The position numbers and the translations under genes are program-made. A model generated the notes under the pieces. It had not been told where the DNA came from and made no database searches. It worked only from the letters and a program-made list of their open reading frames with translations. From Streptomyces sp. SKN60 (GTDB taxonomy: Bacteria > Actinomycetota > Actinomycetes > Streptomycetales > Streptomycetaceae): a DNA stretch of 64,000 nt. Where the stretch lies: assembly GCF_026236535.1 (NCBI RefSeq), contig NZ_JAHTMW010000011.1, positions 62,001-126,000 on the forward strand, written 5' to 3'. This document shows positions 22,872 through 31,999 of the stretch, in pieces (the first letter of the stretch is position 1; each line of letters begins with the position of its first letter).

Positions 22872-24776
22872 ATGCATCGCAGACCACGCCGACGACGCGT
22901 GTTCGCCGCTCCCCTTCCCGTGCTGATGGTCGGCGCGCTCCTCTCCCCGGCGGCGACCGCGAGCGCCTCCCCGGCATCGCCTGCCTCACCCGCAGGACCC
23001 GCGGCTCCGGAGCCCGCGGCCCGGATCGACCTGGTGCTCGACCTGTCCGGGTCGATGAACGAGAACGACGCCGGCGGCCAGACCCGCCTCGCCGCCGCCA
23101 AGCAGGCGGTCACCCGGATCATCGACACGGCCCCCGAACAGGCCCCGTTGGGGCTGCGCGTCTACGGCGCCACGTACCCCGGGCAGGACAAGAAGCGGGG
23201 CTGTGCCGACACCCAGCAGGTCCTGCCGGTCACGCCGATGGACCGGGCGGCGCGTGCCGACGCCAAGCAGCGGGTGGACGGGTTCAAGGCGGTCGGGTTC
23301 ACCCCGATCGGCGTCTCGCTCCGCGAAGCCGCCAAGGACCTCGGCACGAGCGGAAAGCGCCGCATCGTCCTGGTCTCGGACGGTGAGGACACCTGTGCGC
23401 CGCCGCCTCCGTGCGACGTCGCCCGGGAGCTCAAGGCGCAGGGCGTCGACCTCGCCGTGGACGTGGTCGGGTTCCGTACGCCGTCCTCGGCGCGTGCGCA
23501 GCTGAAGTGCATCGCCGACGTGACCGACGGGTCGTACGCGGACGCCGACGACGCCGACTCGCTGACCGCCGATCTGGGCACCCTGTTCCGCAAGGGGTGG
23601 CGCACCTACCGTGCCACCGGAAAGCCGGTCCAGGGTTCCCTCGACGGCTGCCAGGACGCTCCGCTGGTCGCGCCCGGCCAGTACCTCGACAAGTTCACCG
23701 CCGGGCGCGACCTCTACTACAAGGTCAAGAAGCGCCCCGACCAGCGGTTGCAGGTGAGCGCCACCGCCGTCGCCGAGGAGGGGTACGGGCGCGGTGCCAT
23801 CATCACCGTCGCGGCCGGACCCGCGGGCGACGGTGAACCCCGCGCCTGGCTGAGGGAGTTCGACCAATCCATGGGGTGGGCGAACATCATCACCACCGGC
23901 GGCCGCAGCAGGCCCGGATCGGGCGACGAGTCGCCCGCGCCGGACGACACCGGCTGCATCATGGTCGAGAACGACGTGACCCGGTCGGCTGACAAGCCGA
24001 TGCCCGTGGAACTCCTCGTCGGCATCGCCGACAAGACGACCCAGGCGGCCGGCGCCCGAACCCCGGCGCCCCGCACCGGGGCCGACGCCGAGGGCGGTTT
24101 CTCCTTCAACAGCGCCACCCCGATCGGACCGGGTACCCACCGGCAGTCCATCGCCGTCGGCGAGGCGCCGTTCTGGCGGGTGGAGGTGAAGGCGGGCCAG
24201 AAGCTCACGGTCAAGGGTGGTGTGGACATCCCGGCCGACTTCCCCAACTCCGTCACCACCGGGTGGAACGTCACCGTCTACAACGCCATGCGTGAGGAGA
24301 CGCTGTGCAATGAGGACAACGACGTGACCGAGCTCCTCACGGGCCGGACCGGGCACATCGAGCGGGTCTGCGGGCCGTGGGACATCACCGCGCCGGACGA
24401 CACGAAGGGCCCCGACCCGAAGGGGTACGACGTTCCCGGCACCTACTACATCCAGGCGCAGGTCGCCGAGCCGGACGACGAGGCGAAGGGCATCGTCGTG
24501 CCGATCTCGCTGACCGTGGACATCTCCGGCACGCCGCGGTCCGGGAACGGCCCGGTGTTCTTCTTCGGTGACGACGCCGCCCAGGGCCCCGCGCCGTCGG
24601 GCGCGACCGGGAACGGGGCCCCCGAGCGGGACGGGGCCGGCGGCACGACGGGCGCTGCCGCGAAGGACGCCGACTCGCTCGTCGGCAGGCTCGCCCTGCC
24701 GGTCGGCATCGGCGCCGGAGTCCTCCTGCTCGGCGGCATCACCTTCTACGTCCTCAGGCGCCGCGGGACCGCCTGA
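22872..24776 (+). CDS. Secreted, C-terminally anchored VWA-domain protein
   Basis: About 634 residues. An arginine-rich signal peptide is followed by a VWA domain (about 45-245) with an intact MIDAS: DLSGSMNEND, a Thr in VGFTPIG, and LVSDGEDTC. Several cysteines suggest disulfides. A beta-rich middle region (about 260-560) lacks a clear family; a Gly/Ala/Pro linker and a final TM helix LPVGIGAGVLLLGGITFYVL with an RRRG tail anchor it at the cell surface. ATG 22872 has GGAG nine bases upstream; ATG 22857 is in frame. It stands alone and probably mediates metal-dependent binding at the envelope. Confidence 0.88.
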   Translation: MHRRPRRRRVFAAPLPVLMVGALLSPAATASASPASPASPAGPAAPEPAARIDLVLDLSGSMNENDAGGQTRLAAAKQAVTRIIDTAPEQAPLGLRVYGATYPGQDKKRGCADTQQVLPVTPMDRAARADAKQRVDGFKAVGFTPIGVSLREAAKDLGTSGKRRIVLVSDGEDTCAPPPPCDVARELKAQGVDLAVDVVGFRTPSSARAQLKCIADVTDGSYADADDADSLTADLGTLFRKGWRTYRATGKPVQGSLDGCQDAPLVAPGQYLDKFTAGRDLYYKVKKRPDQRLQVSATAVAEEGYGRGAIITVAAGPAGDGEPRAWLREFDQSMGWANIITTGGRSRPGSGDESPAPDDTGCIMVENDVTRSADKPMPVELLVGIADKTTQAAGARTPAPRTGADAEGGFSFNSATPIGPGTHRQSIAVGEAPFWRVEVKAGQKLTVKGGVDIPADFPNSVTTGWNVTVYNAMREETLCNEDNDVTELLTGRTGHIERVCGPWDITAPDDTKGPDPKGYDVPGTYYIQAQVAEPDDEAKGIVVPISLTVDISGTPRSGNGPVFFFGDDAAQGPAPSGATGNGAPERDGAGGTTGAAAKDADSLVGRLALPVGIGAGVLLLGGITFYVLRRRGTA

Positions 24777-24794
24777 CAGCGCGACGGATCCGCT

Positions 24795-24824
24795 CCCGCC
24801 GGGCCCGACACGGGGCCGGGCGGG
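24795..24824. terminator. Hairpin between convergent VWA and DUF4232 genes
   Basis: CCCGCCGGGCCC and GGGGCCGGGCGGG pair with one mismatch around a short ACAC loop. The position between two convergent stops favours a bidirectional terminator. Confidence 0.5.
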
Positions 24825-24871
24825 CGGGCGCGGGTCCGTCGTACGTCAGCCTCGGGCCGGGGCGTGGAAGG

Positions 24872-25582
24872 TCACTCGGCGAGCGACTGCTTCACGGCCA
24901 GGCCCTCGCTGCCGGTCCAGTAGGTGACCTTGGGATCGTTGTCGATGTTCACGAAACCCATGCCGCCGGGCAGCGGGACGTTCTGCTCGTAGCCCTCCGG
25001 GGAGAGGCTGACGCCCATCTTCTTCACCGCGGTCGTCGGCGCCCCGGTCCGGAAGAGGCGGACGCCCGCGTACGCCTTCTTCCCCGGCTGGACCAGGAAC
25101 TCCTCGAGCTGGGACTTCATGACGCTCGCCTGGTGGTGCGCGTCCTCGAAGACCGCCGCGGGGTGTCCGCCCAGGACGCACGCCTTGTCGCTCGTGTTGG
25201 TGGCGGTGAGGAGGATGTGCTGGAGCGAGTCGTGCGGGGAGGTCGACGCGGTGATCGTGAAGCTGTCGTCGGTGCACGGAGGGCCGGGGACGCCGTCGCC
25301 CCCGACGTCCCCTTCAGCGTCCCCGCCCTTGCCAGGGCTGGTGGTGGGCGTGGCCGAGCTGGGTGTGGCCGAGCTGGGTGCGGCGGAACCGGTGCCGCCG
25401 CTCGGTGTGGCGGTCGGGGTCGCGCTCGCGCCTCCGCCGGTGCTCGCGCTCGCGGTGCTGGACGGCGCGGTCCCCGCGCCCTCCGCCCCGGCGTCGGGGC
25501 TGCAGGCGGCGGTCGAGAGCAGCGCGGCGACGGCCGCGGCTCCCAGGACGTGATTCCTCAAGGTCGTGCGTGCGGTACGCAT
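24872..25582 (-). CDS. DUF4232-type lipoprotein
   Basis: A 236-residue exported lipoprotein with a lipobox LSTAAC (Cys near 27), then a long Ser/Thr/Ala/Pro/Gly linker (about 30-95) with repeated SSATP units, and a C-terminal DUF4232 domain (about 105-236) recognisable by LTATNTSDKACVLGGHPAAV and the Gly-Val-rich beta pattern. The DUF4232 role is unknown; these proteins are common in actinobacterial envelopes. ATG 25580-25582 has GGGGGAA a few bases upstream. It is convergent with the VWA gene. Confidence 0.88.
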   Translation of the reverse strand: MRTARTTLRNHVLGAAAVAALLSTAACSPDAGAEGAGTAPSSTASASTGGGASATPTATPSGGTGSAAPSSATPSSATPTTSPGKGGDAEGDVGGDGVPGPPCTDDSFTITASTSPHDSLQHILLTATNTSDKACVLGGHPAAVFEDAHHQASVMKSQLEEFLVQPGKKAYAGVRLFRTGAPTTAVKKMGVSLSPEGYEQNVPLPGGMGFVNIDNDPKVTYWTGSEGLAVKQSLAE

Positions 25583-26122
25583 GGTGGTTCCCCCGTGTGC
25601 GATTGCGTGATCGACGTCGCGTGATGGGGCGTGCCCTGTCGAGGGCAGGCCGGCGGCGGGCGTCGTGGTCTCAGAAGATACGGACCCCCGAGGGGGCCGG
25701 CGTCCCACACGGGGTGGAACTTCCGCGCCAACTTCCGCCGTACCCCCCGGTTCCGCCGACTCGCTCCGTCCTCCTCAGGTTGACCCCGGTGGGCGAGGGG
25801 ACTCCAGAAGTCGACGGGATCGGTGAACTGCCGGCGGATGCCCGCGCCGCCCGCCTTCTCCTAGGGTCGGCGCACCGGCTGGACGAGGAAGGCGTGGGTA
25901 TGGCGCCTCGGTCGTCCCGCCGGCCGGCATGCTCGGCAGGGGGAAGCGCGGCCATGCCGGGCCGCGGCCCGGCGCGTGCCGACGCACGAGGGAGCCGGCG
26001 ACGGTGTGGGCGGCAGGAGCGGAGACGGGGACGCTGCTGCCGCCCACGACCGGGCGGGAGCCGGCGCCTACCGAGACCTGCCTCGCTGGTGACACTTTCG
26101 ACTCACCCTGAGGAACGAGCAG
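25583..26122. other. 540-base divergent intergenic region, no supported gene
   Basis: The gap separates the DUF4232 gene (-) from the kinase gene (+) and must hold both promoters. Short frames on both strands are proline/arginine-rich shadows. Near the kinase start a GTGA-N10-TCAC arrangement (26089-26106) could be a regulator site, but the match is short. Otherwise I see nothing specific. Confidence 0.5.
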
Positions 26123-27433
26123 TTGGGGACCGTCATCTACCATGTCCGGATGCCCGCGCTGCAGGCCCTCCGCCCACGGTTGGCGCCGGTGGCCCTGGCC
26201 GTCGGTTTCGCCGTCGCCGGCTGCCTGATCGGCACCTTCTACCACCCGGCGCCATGGCGGCCGTTCGGCCCGGGGGCGTACCTGCTCACCCTGCTGATCG
26301 CCCTGCCTCTCGCGCTCCGGGAGAAGCGGGCGTTCGGCGTGCTCGTGGTCACGGGGACGGGATTCGCCGGATATCTGCTCCTGGGGTACCAGCCCTCGCT
26401 CAACTTCTGGTGCCCGGCGGTCGCGTTCGTCTCCGTCTGCGCCCGCGAGCGGCGCGGCCGGGTCATCCTCGGCACGGTGCTGCTGGCTGTGGTCATCGCC
26501 CTCAGCGGGGTGTACGGCCGGCTGCCCTGGCCCGTGACGGTCGTTCAGGCGCTGATCGTGCCCGCCGTGGCCGGCGCCGTCGGGCTCACCCAGCGCCGAC
26601 TCGCCCAGCGCAACGCGGAGTTGCGGCGGCTCACCCTCCTGCTCGACGAGCAGCAGCGCCAGGAGGCCCGGCGGGCGGTGCTCGACGAGCGTTTCCGGAT
26701 CGCACGCGAGCTCCACGACACGATCTCGCAGCACATGACCATCGTCACCCTGCAGACCGGCCTCGCCCAGTACACCTTCCACTCCGACCCCGCCGCGGCC
26801 CACCAGGCCCTCGGCATCGCCGCCACCGCCGGACGGGAGACGCTGGACGACCTGCGCCGCCTCCTGGTCGTGCTCCGTACGTACGATCTCGGCGGCGGCG
26901 CGACGAGCAGCGCGCAGGACCCGTCCGTCCCGGCGGACCCGTCCGCGCCGATCCCCGACGACCTGCTCGCCGGCATCGACCGCATCCCCGCGCTCGCCGA
27001 ACGCCTCGAAGCGGCCGGTCTGCGTGTCGTCGTGCACTTCTCCGGGGCACGACGCCCGCTGCACCCAGGGATCGAACTGTGCGCCTATCGGGTCGTCCAG
27101 GAGGCGCTCACCAACGTCGTCAAACACTCCGGGGCGCGTGCGGCCGAGGTCACCGTCGCCTATCTGGACCAGGAACTGCGCGTGACGGTTCTGGACGAGG
27201 GGGCGGTGGACGACGCCCCAGGGGCGTTCACGAGCGCCCTCGGCTCCGGGCACGGCTTGATCGGAATGCGGGAACGGGCGAAGATTTGGCACGGCTCGCT
27301 GACCGCCGAAGCCCGCCCGGGGGGTGGATTCCAGGTACGCCTCCGCATCCCTCTGGAGCAGAACGCCGCTCCGAAGAAGGACACCCTCCAGGATCGGGAC
27401 CGGGATCGGGACCGGGATCGGGACAGCGGCTGA
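26123..27433 (+). CDS. NarL-type sensor histidine kinase
   Basis: A 436-residue membrane kinase. About six N-terminal helices (20-160) are followed by a coiled linker, a HisKA_3 dimerisation box FRIARELHDTISQHMTIV with the phospho-acceptor His, and a HATPase domain with an N-box VVQEALTNVVKHS and GHGLIGMRERA. The C-terminus is an odd (Asp-Arg)n tail from a 12-base DNA repeat. TTG 26123 is chosen for GAGGA eight bases upstream; ATG 26150 is an alternative nine codons in. It pairs with the response regulator 36 bases downstream. Confidence 0.93.
   Translation: MGTVIYHVRMPALQALRPRLAPVALAVGFAVAGCLIGTFYHPAPWRPFGPGAYLLTLLIALPLALREKRAFGVLVVTGTGFAGYLLLGYQPSLNFWCPAVAFVSVCARERRGRVILGTVLLAVVIALSGVYGRLPWPVTVVQALIVPAVAGAVGLTQRRLAQRNAELRRLTLLLDEQQRQEARRAVLDERFRIARELHDTISQHMTIVTLQTGLAQYTFHSDPAAAHQALGIAATAGRETLDDLRRLLVVLRTYDLGGGATSSAQDPSVPADPSAPIPDDLLAGIDRIPALAERLEAAGLRVVVHFSGARRPLHPGIELCAYRVVQEALTNVVKHSGARAAEVTVAYLDQELRVTVLDEGAVDDAPGAFTSALGSGHGLIGMRERAKIWHGSLTAEARPGGGFQVRLRIPLEQNAAPKKDTLQDRDRDRDRDRDSG
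27392..27424. repeat. 12-base tandem repeat coding for a (DR)n tail
   Basis: GATCGGGACCGG is repeated almost three times at the end of the kinase gene, giving alternating Asp-Arg residues. Copy number can vary without disturbing the frame. Confidence 0.8.
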
Positions 27434-27469
27434 CCATGACGTGAGCGACACCCGAGGCCGAGGAGCGCT

Positions 27470-28192
27470 GTGGCCCGCATCCTGGTGGTGGACGACCAGC
27501 ACCTCATCCGTGCCGGCATCGTCACGCTGCTGCGCACGGTGGAGGGGCTGGGCCCGATCGTGGAGGCCTCGGACGGCGAGGAGGCCGTCGCCGCGGCCCG
27601 CGAGCACCGCCCCGATCTCATCCTGATGGACATCTACATGCCCCGCCTCAGCGGCCTCGCCGCCGCCGAGCGGATCCTCGCGCTCGGTCTCGACCCGGCT
27701 CCGCGGATCGTCGTCCTCACCACGTTCGACGAGGACGAGTTCGTCTACGCGGCCCTGCGCGCCGGCTGCACCGGCTTCCTGCTGAAGGACATGCCGCCCG
27801 AGCAGCTCCTCAGCGCCGTCAAGGCGACCCTCTCCGCCGACCTCCTGGTCGCACCGGCCCGCATCCGCCGCCTCATCCAGAAGCACGCCGTCCCCGATCA
27901 GCAGCATCAACAGCTTCAGCAGGCGGCCCGGCCCGGGGCCGACGCGACGAGCCTGCTCACCGGACGCGAGAGCGAGGTGCTCGGCCTGGTCGCCCAGGGC
28001 CTGGCCAATGAGGAGATCGCCGAGCGCCTGTGCGTCAGCGATTCCACCGTCAAGACCCACCTCCACCGGCTCATGACCAAGCTGAACCTCCGCAGCCGGG
28101 CCCAGGCCGTGGTGTTCGCGTACGAGTCGGGCATCGCGCGAGTCGGCGAAGGCCCCGCGCTGCCGGGCGCGCCCGGCGGACCGGGCGCCTGA
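27470..28192 (+). CDS. NarL/LuxR-family response regulator
   Basis: A 240-residue regulator with receiver VVDDQHLIRAGI, phospho-acceptor Asp in LILMDIYMPRLSG and a conserved Lys in LLKDMPPEQL. A Gln/His-rich linker (about 143-155) leads to a LuxR HTH: LTGRESEVLGLVAQGLANEE and VSDSTVKTHLHRLMTKL. The tail is Gly/Pro-rich. GTG 27470 has GAGGAGC just upstream. It is the cognate partner of the preceding kinase. The target is unknown; the neighbouring DUF4232 gene is possible. Confidence 0.94.
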   Translation: MARILVVDDQHLIRAGIVTLLRTVEGLGPIVEASDGEEAVAAAREHRPDLILMDIYMPRLSGLAAAERILALGLDPAPRIVVLTTFDEDEFVYAALRAGCTGFLLKDMPPEQLLSAVKATLSADLLVAPARIRRLIQKHAVPDQQHQQLQQAARPGADATSLLTGRESEVLGLVAQGLANEEIAERLCVSDSTVKTHLHRLMTKLNLRSRAQAVVFAYESGIARVGEGPALPGAPGGPGA

Positions 28193-28225
28193 GCTCGCCA
28201 TACGGGGGTGGCGGCACCAACCGCT

Positions 28226-29536
28226 TCACCGGTGTCCGTCGTCCAGCAAGGCGCAGACGAACTTCTCCTCGGTGGCCCGCAGTCGGGCGAGCAGGGCAGG
28301 GTCGAGCGTGACCTGGCTGGTCACGGAGACGGTGATCGTGCGACGGCCGTCCCGGGTGGCGGCGGCGAACTGGGTGTAGCCGGGGGTGTTGCCCGTGTGG
28401 CCGAAGACGGTGCCGCAGCGGGTGGTGTAGCGGAACAGCGCGAGCCCGGCCGCGTTGCTGCCCGGACCGGCGGGTTCGGAGGCGCCGCCCGGCAGGAAGT
28501 CCTGCTGGGCACGGCGGGTGGCCGGACTCAGCAGCGTCGGGCCGGCATAGCCGCCGATGAAGGTGGAGAGGTCGCGAGGTGTGGAGACGATGCCGCCCGA
28601 GGCCCACGCGCCGGACGCGCTGATCGCCTCGCTGACGTCCTCCGGTGCCTCGCCCGGGGTCGTGTCGTAACCGTGCAGATAGGGGCGGGGCAGCCGGTAG
28701 CCCTGCGGCAGGCTGGTCCGGTGGAGGCCGAGCGGCCGGTACACCAGCTCGCGCAGCAGCGACTCGTACGGGCGCCCGGTGGCCTGTTCGGACATCAGCG
28801 CGACCGCGATGTTGTCCGAGTTCGAGTAGCCGTAGCGGCTGCCGGGCTTGAAGGCCAGGTCCTGGTCGGCGACGAAGTCCAGCAGCCGGCGGGAGTCGAA
28901 GTGGTGACGGGGGTCGGCGCGGACGATGTCCTGGAACGCCTGGCTCAGGCTGAAGTCGGGCAGGCCGCTGGTGTGCTGCAGGAGCTGTCGCAGCGTCACC
29001 TTGTGCCAGGCGGCGGGGAGGTGGGGCAGGCGTCTGCCGATCGTATCGTCGAGAGCGAGGGCACGTCGGTCCACGAGGCTGAGCGCCACCGCTCCGCTGA
29101 AGGCCTTGGCCGCACTCGCGATCCGCATGTGGTCGCCGGTCCGGGGCGGGCGTCCGGTGCCCAGCTCCGCCGTGCCGGCCCGGTAGACCCGCCGGTCACC
29201 GTCCCGGGTGAGCACGGCGATCACGCCGGGCGGCCCGCCCGGCGCGGCCACCAGGTCGGCCAGGGCGCGCTGCAGCCCCTTGTCATGAGGACCATCGTGC
29301 GGGCCGTCGCCCTGAGGGCCCTTGTCGTGAGGGGCCTTGTCGTGAGGGGCCTTGCTCGCGGGCGCCGTGTCATGAGCGGTCTTGTCCTGCGGGCCCGGGG
29401 CGGCGGGTGACGGTACGTCGGCGGAGACCGGGGTCGCCAACAGTCCGGTCAGCACGGCCCCGGCCACAAGGGCCGTGCCGACGGCACGCCGGGCAGCACG
29501 CCGGCCGAAGCCGGCTGCGGGGACGGGTACGGGCAC
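28226..29536 (-). CDS. Secreted serine hydrolase (class C beta-lactamase / DD-peptidase family)
   Basis: A 436-residue exported enzyme. GTG 29534-29536 is supported by GAGGAGGAG about five bases upstream. The signal peptide (about 1-39) ends near VSA, followed by a His-Asp-Lys-rich repeat linker (about 50-86). The catalytic domain carries S-x-x-K in IASAAKAF (Ser141, Lys144), Y-x-N in YGYSNSDN, and an HTG triad in FGHTGNTPG. Family members act as D-Ala-D-Ala carboxypeptidases, esterases or beta-lactamases; length and motifs fit the Streptomyces R61-like DD-peptidase group, but activity cannot be fixed. An inverted repeat sits just upstream of the ribosome site. Confidence 0.9.
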   Translation of the reverse strand: MPVPVPAAGFGRRAARRAVGTALVAGAVLTGLLATPVSADVPSPAAPGPQDKTAHDTAPASKAPHDKAPHDKGPQGDGPHDGPHDKGLQRALADLVAAPGGPPGVIAVLTRDGDRRVYRAGTAELGTGRPPRTGDHMRIASAAKAFSGAVALSLVDRRALALDDTIGRRLPHLPAAWHKVTLRQLLQHTSGLPDFSLSQAFQDIVRADPRHHFDSRRLLDFVADQDLAFKPGSRYGYSNSDNIAVALMSEQATGRPYESLLRELVYRPLGLHRTSLPQGYRLPRPYLHGYDTTPGEAPEDVSEAISASGAWASGGIVSTPRDLSTFIGGYAGPTLLSPATRRAQQDFLPGGASEPAGPGSNAAGLALFRYTTRCGTVFGHTGNTPGYTQFAAATRDGRRTITVSVTSQVTLDPALLARLRATEEKFVCALLDDGHR

Positions 29537-29560
29537 GTGTCTCCTCCTCGGGCGCGGTGC

Positions 29561-29587
29561 GGACGCCTGCCGGCCCGGCAGGCGTCC
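29561..29587. promoter_or_regulatory. 13-base inverted repeat in the serine-hydrolase leader
   Basis: GGACGCCTGCCGG, one base, then its exact complement. It begins about 25 bases upstream of the hydrolase start on the minus strand. It could be an operator or a leader hairpin. Confidence 0.5.
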
Positions 29588-29724
29588 GATGCACCCAGCA
29601 TCGAGCCCCTCCCCCGCTGCCGCTCCTCCACCGCGCACCCCCTGCGCCATCTGGCCCTGACCACGCTCACCCACCGAAAACTCGGTGGCCGCGCAGGCCG
29701 GCGGGTGTCATGCTTCAGGCACCA

Positions 29725-29798
29725 AGGGGTGTAGCTCAGATGGCCAGAGCGCCGGTCTCCAAAACCGGATGCCGCAGGTTCGACTCCTGTCACCCCTG
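29725..29798 (+). tRNA. tRNA-Trp (anticodon CCA)
   Basis: A full cloverleaf: acceptor stem AGGGGTG (29725-29731) with CACCCCT (29791-29797), D-arm TAGCTCAGATGG, anticodon stem CCGGT/ACCGG around CTCCAAA (anticodon CCA), and T-arm with GGTTCGACTCC. Base 29798 is the discriminator and CCA follows in the genome (29799-29801). No secE/nusG genes are adjacent, although tRNA-Trp often sits there in actinobacteria. Confidence 0.95.
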
Positions 29799-29956
29799 CC
29801 ACGATCCACAGCAGGTCCGCGCCCTGCGCGCCGAGCGCGCGACCCCGTCAGCGGACGGTGAGGCACCGGCGGCGCGTTCACTCCGGAGTGGTGCTTTCAC
29901 CACACAATCCGGCGAATCCGTGATGCGTCCGCGTGGTTTGCCGCCAGGATGGCGGC

Positions 29957-31102
29957 ATGAGCCATAAGGGTGCGGGGCCGGGCGGATGGCCGGTGGTGGT
30001 GAGGGTTCCTGTGGAGCCGGTGGAGGCCGCGGTCGAGGCCGATGCCCGTGACGCGGCGATGAACAGCAACCTGCTGGCGGTGCGGGGCCCGCTGTTCGGG
30101 GTGATGGCGCAGGGCGAGGCCGACGGGCGGTGCTGGCGGGTGGTCGTCGAGGTCACCCATGGCGGCCCGCAGGAGGCCCGTGACGGGCTGAACTCCCTGC
30201 TGTGGTTCCGCGCGAAGGACGACACCGAGGACAGAACGGAGCGGCGCGCGCTGCTCGCGGCGGTCGCCCGGCTGGAGACGGAACGCGTCGACGAACTCAC
30301 CGTGCTCGGCACCCGCTACCGCGTGGTGCGGGCCGACGAGTACACGGGCATGGACGCGCACGGCGACGTCGAACCGCCACGGCCCACCGACCCCGAACCC
30401 CTCACCCCCGACTGGGACCGCCGCACTCACAGCCCGCGCATCGACGAAGGCCTGGTGCTGGGCCCGGACACGCCCGTCTCCCCCGTCCAGGCGGCCGAGC
30501 GGCTGTCCCTGCGCTCCTTCGTCTACACCGGGACCAGGTTCCCCGCCCGCGTCCGGCGCGACTCCGAGCGGGCCGTGGAGAGCCACCCCGACGTCCTGCT
30601 CATGCCCGCGCTGTTCAGGATCATGGAGCGGTCCGGCGACGAGCCGTGGTCCACCGGCAGCGGCCTGCACGCCACCGCCCACGACGCGCGCCGGACCCTG
30701 GACTTCTCCCTGGTCTGGTGGGAGCCACGCGCACGCGGCCTGATCCCGCGGGACGTCCTGGGCGACATCCACAAGCCGGTCGACGCCCGTACCCTCGTCG
30801 CCGAGGGCACCGACCCGGCGGTCGAGGAACTCGCGGTGCTCGCCGAGGCGGCGGACCGCGTCCGTGCGGAACGACTGAACGAGATCGAGGTGAACGGCAC
30901 CGTCTCCCGAATCGGCCGTATCCGCCGTCTGCTGCGCTGGGGCCCCGACGGACCGGAAGGCCCGCGCCCCTCCGACCTCGACAGCCAGGATCCGTGCCGG
31001 CTCCACCCGCTGCTCGACGAGGACGGCGTGATCCATTACGAGGACTCCGAGGAGGAGGACGAGGGCGGGGACGAGGACGCGGACGCGGACGCGACCCCGT
31101 AG
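29957..31102 (+). CDS. DUF5954-like hypothetical protein
   Basis: A 381-residue soluble protein resembling the streptomycete DUF5954 group, with conserved-looking blocks LLAVRGPLFGVMAQGE, VTHGGPQEARDGLNSLLWFR and AVARLE. The centre contains an aromatic/proline region, and the C-terminus ends in a strongly acidic Glu/Asp tract encoded by repeats. ATG 29957 has AGGATGG upstream. No function is known and neighbours give no clue; its start is about 155 bases after tRNA-Trp. Confidence 0.75.
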   Translation: MSHKGAGPGGWPVVVRVPVEPVEAAVEADARDAAMNSNLLAVRGPLFGVMAQGEADGRCWRVVVEVTHGGPQEARDGLNSLLWFRAKDDTEDRTERRALLAAVARLETERVDELTVLGTRYRVVRADEYTGMDAHGDVEPPRPTDPEPLTPDWDRRTHSPRIDEGLVLGPDTPVSPVQAAERLSLRSFVYTGTRFPARVRRDSERAVESHPDVLLMPALFRIMERSGDEPWSTGSGLHATAHDARRTLDFSLVWWEPRARGLIPRDVLGDIHKPVDARTLVAEGTDPAVEELAVLAEAADRVRAERLNEIEVNGTVSRIGRIRRLLRWGPDGPEGPRPSDLDSQDPCRLHPLLDEDGVIHYEDSEEEDEGGDEDADADATP

Positions 31103-31125
31103 GACCTCGAAGCGCCCGCGCTTCC

Positions 31126-31851
31126 CTACCGGCAGAACTTGTCGGGGAACTGCGCGATGATCCCCCTGGAGAGGATGTCGGACAGCATCATCATGTGGTC
31201 GAAGGCGGCGTCGTAGTCCTTGATGGCCTTCGGGTAGTCGCCGTCGAGCAGGTCGGTGGCGTAGACGGTGGTCTGGTCGATGTGCTGCCTCAGGGCGGGC
31301 CGCGTGACGGACTTCGGCCACTGCTTGGGATTGGCCGCGGTGAGGAAGTCGGCGATGTCCTCGGCGTTGGCGTACCAGTCGTCCAGCGCCTTCTGCAGGG
31401 CCTGCTGGTCGCCCTCCTGCGCGGCCTCGAGGACCGGCACCGCCTGCTTGATGTGCGTGGTCAGCAGCGCGGCCAGCTGATCTCCGGCGACCTGGCCGTA
31501 GTACGGAACGATGGCGGCGCCCAGGTCCTGCTGGTTCCGCAGGAGCCGGTCCAGGGACGGCTGCAGGGCCTGCTGGTTGTGGAAGAACGCGTCGACCGTC
31601 ACGTACGTCCACTGCATGTGGTCGCCCCACAGTTCACGCAGCGTGGTGTGGAGCGCGATCTCCTGCTTCGGGTCCTTCGCGTGCGGGCCGTCGCTGAAGG
31701 CGGCACCCGCCGCGGCCGGTGCCGGCACGGTCTCGGCGGAGCCGGTGGTGGTGTAGCCGGTGGTGGTGTAGCCGGTGAGCAGGGTTCCCGCGATGGCCAG
31801 GGCCGCCGTCGCGGACGCGACACGATGACGGCGGCGGAGCACTCCGGTCAT
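31126..31851 (-). CDS. Secreted helical protein of unknown function
   Basis: A 241-residue exported protein. The signal peptide contains a duplicated GYTTT unit caused by a 15-base tandem repeat. The mature part is mainly helical: HTTLRELWGDHMQWTYVTVD, AFFHNQQALQPSLDRLL, then repeated DQ/AAL helices and an aromatic C-terminus ending FPDKFCR. Several His, Asp and Met residues on the helices could bind metal, but no motif is diagnostic. ATG 31849-31851 has AAGGAGA six bases upstream, a strong site. It is transcribed alone, downstream of four CGGGGGAA repeats. Confidence 0.8.
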   Translation of the reverse strand: MTGVLRRRHRVASATAALAIAGTLLTGYTTTGYTTTGSAETVPAPAAAGAAFSDGPHAKDPKQEIALHTTLRELWGDHMQWTYVTVDAFFHNQQALQPSLDRLLRNQQDLGAAIVPYYGQVAGDQLAALLTTHIKQAVPVLEAAQEGDQQALQKALDDWYANAEDIADFLTAANPKQWPKSVTRPALRQHIDQTTVYATDLLDGDYPKAIKDYDAAFDHMMMLSDILSRGIIAQFPDKFCR

Positions 31852-31999
31852 GACTGTCTCCTTTCGGGTGCGCGCCGCCGGGGCGGCGCGCCGAGGACGC
31901 CCGATGGAGCGCCCCCACACCCCTACGGTCGGTGACCGATGGTCACGAACGGTGAGTGTTTGCGAGCGGGGGCGTCCCTACCACCGAGGGCGATCCGAC

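Noticed and set aside
25775..28201. An 808-codon minus-strand frame across the two-component genes
   Set aside because: Antisense of kinase and regulator genes with intact motifs; no recognisable protein.
29725..31102. Integrated element at the tRNA-Trp
   Set aside because: No integrase, excisionase or direct repeat of the tRNA 3-prime end is visible downstream within the window.
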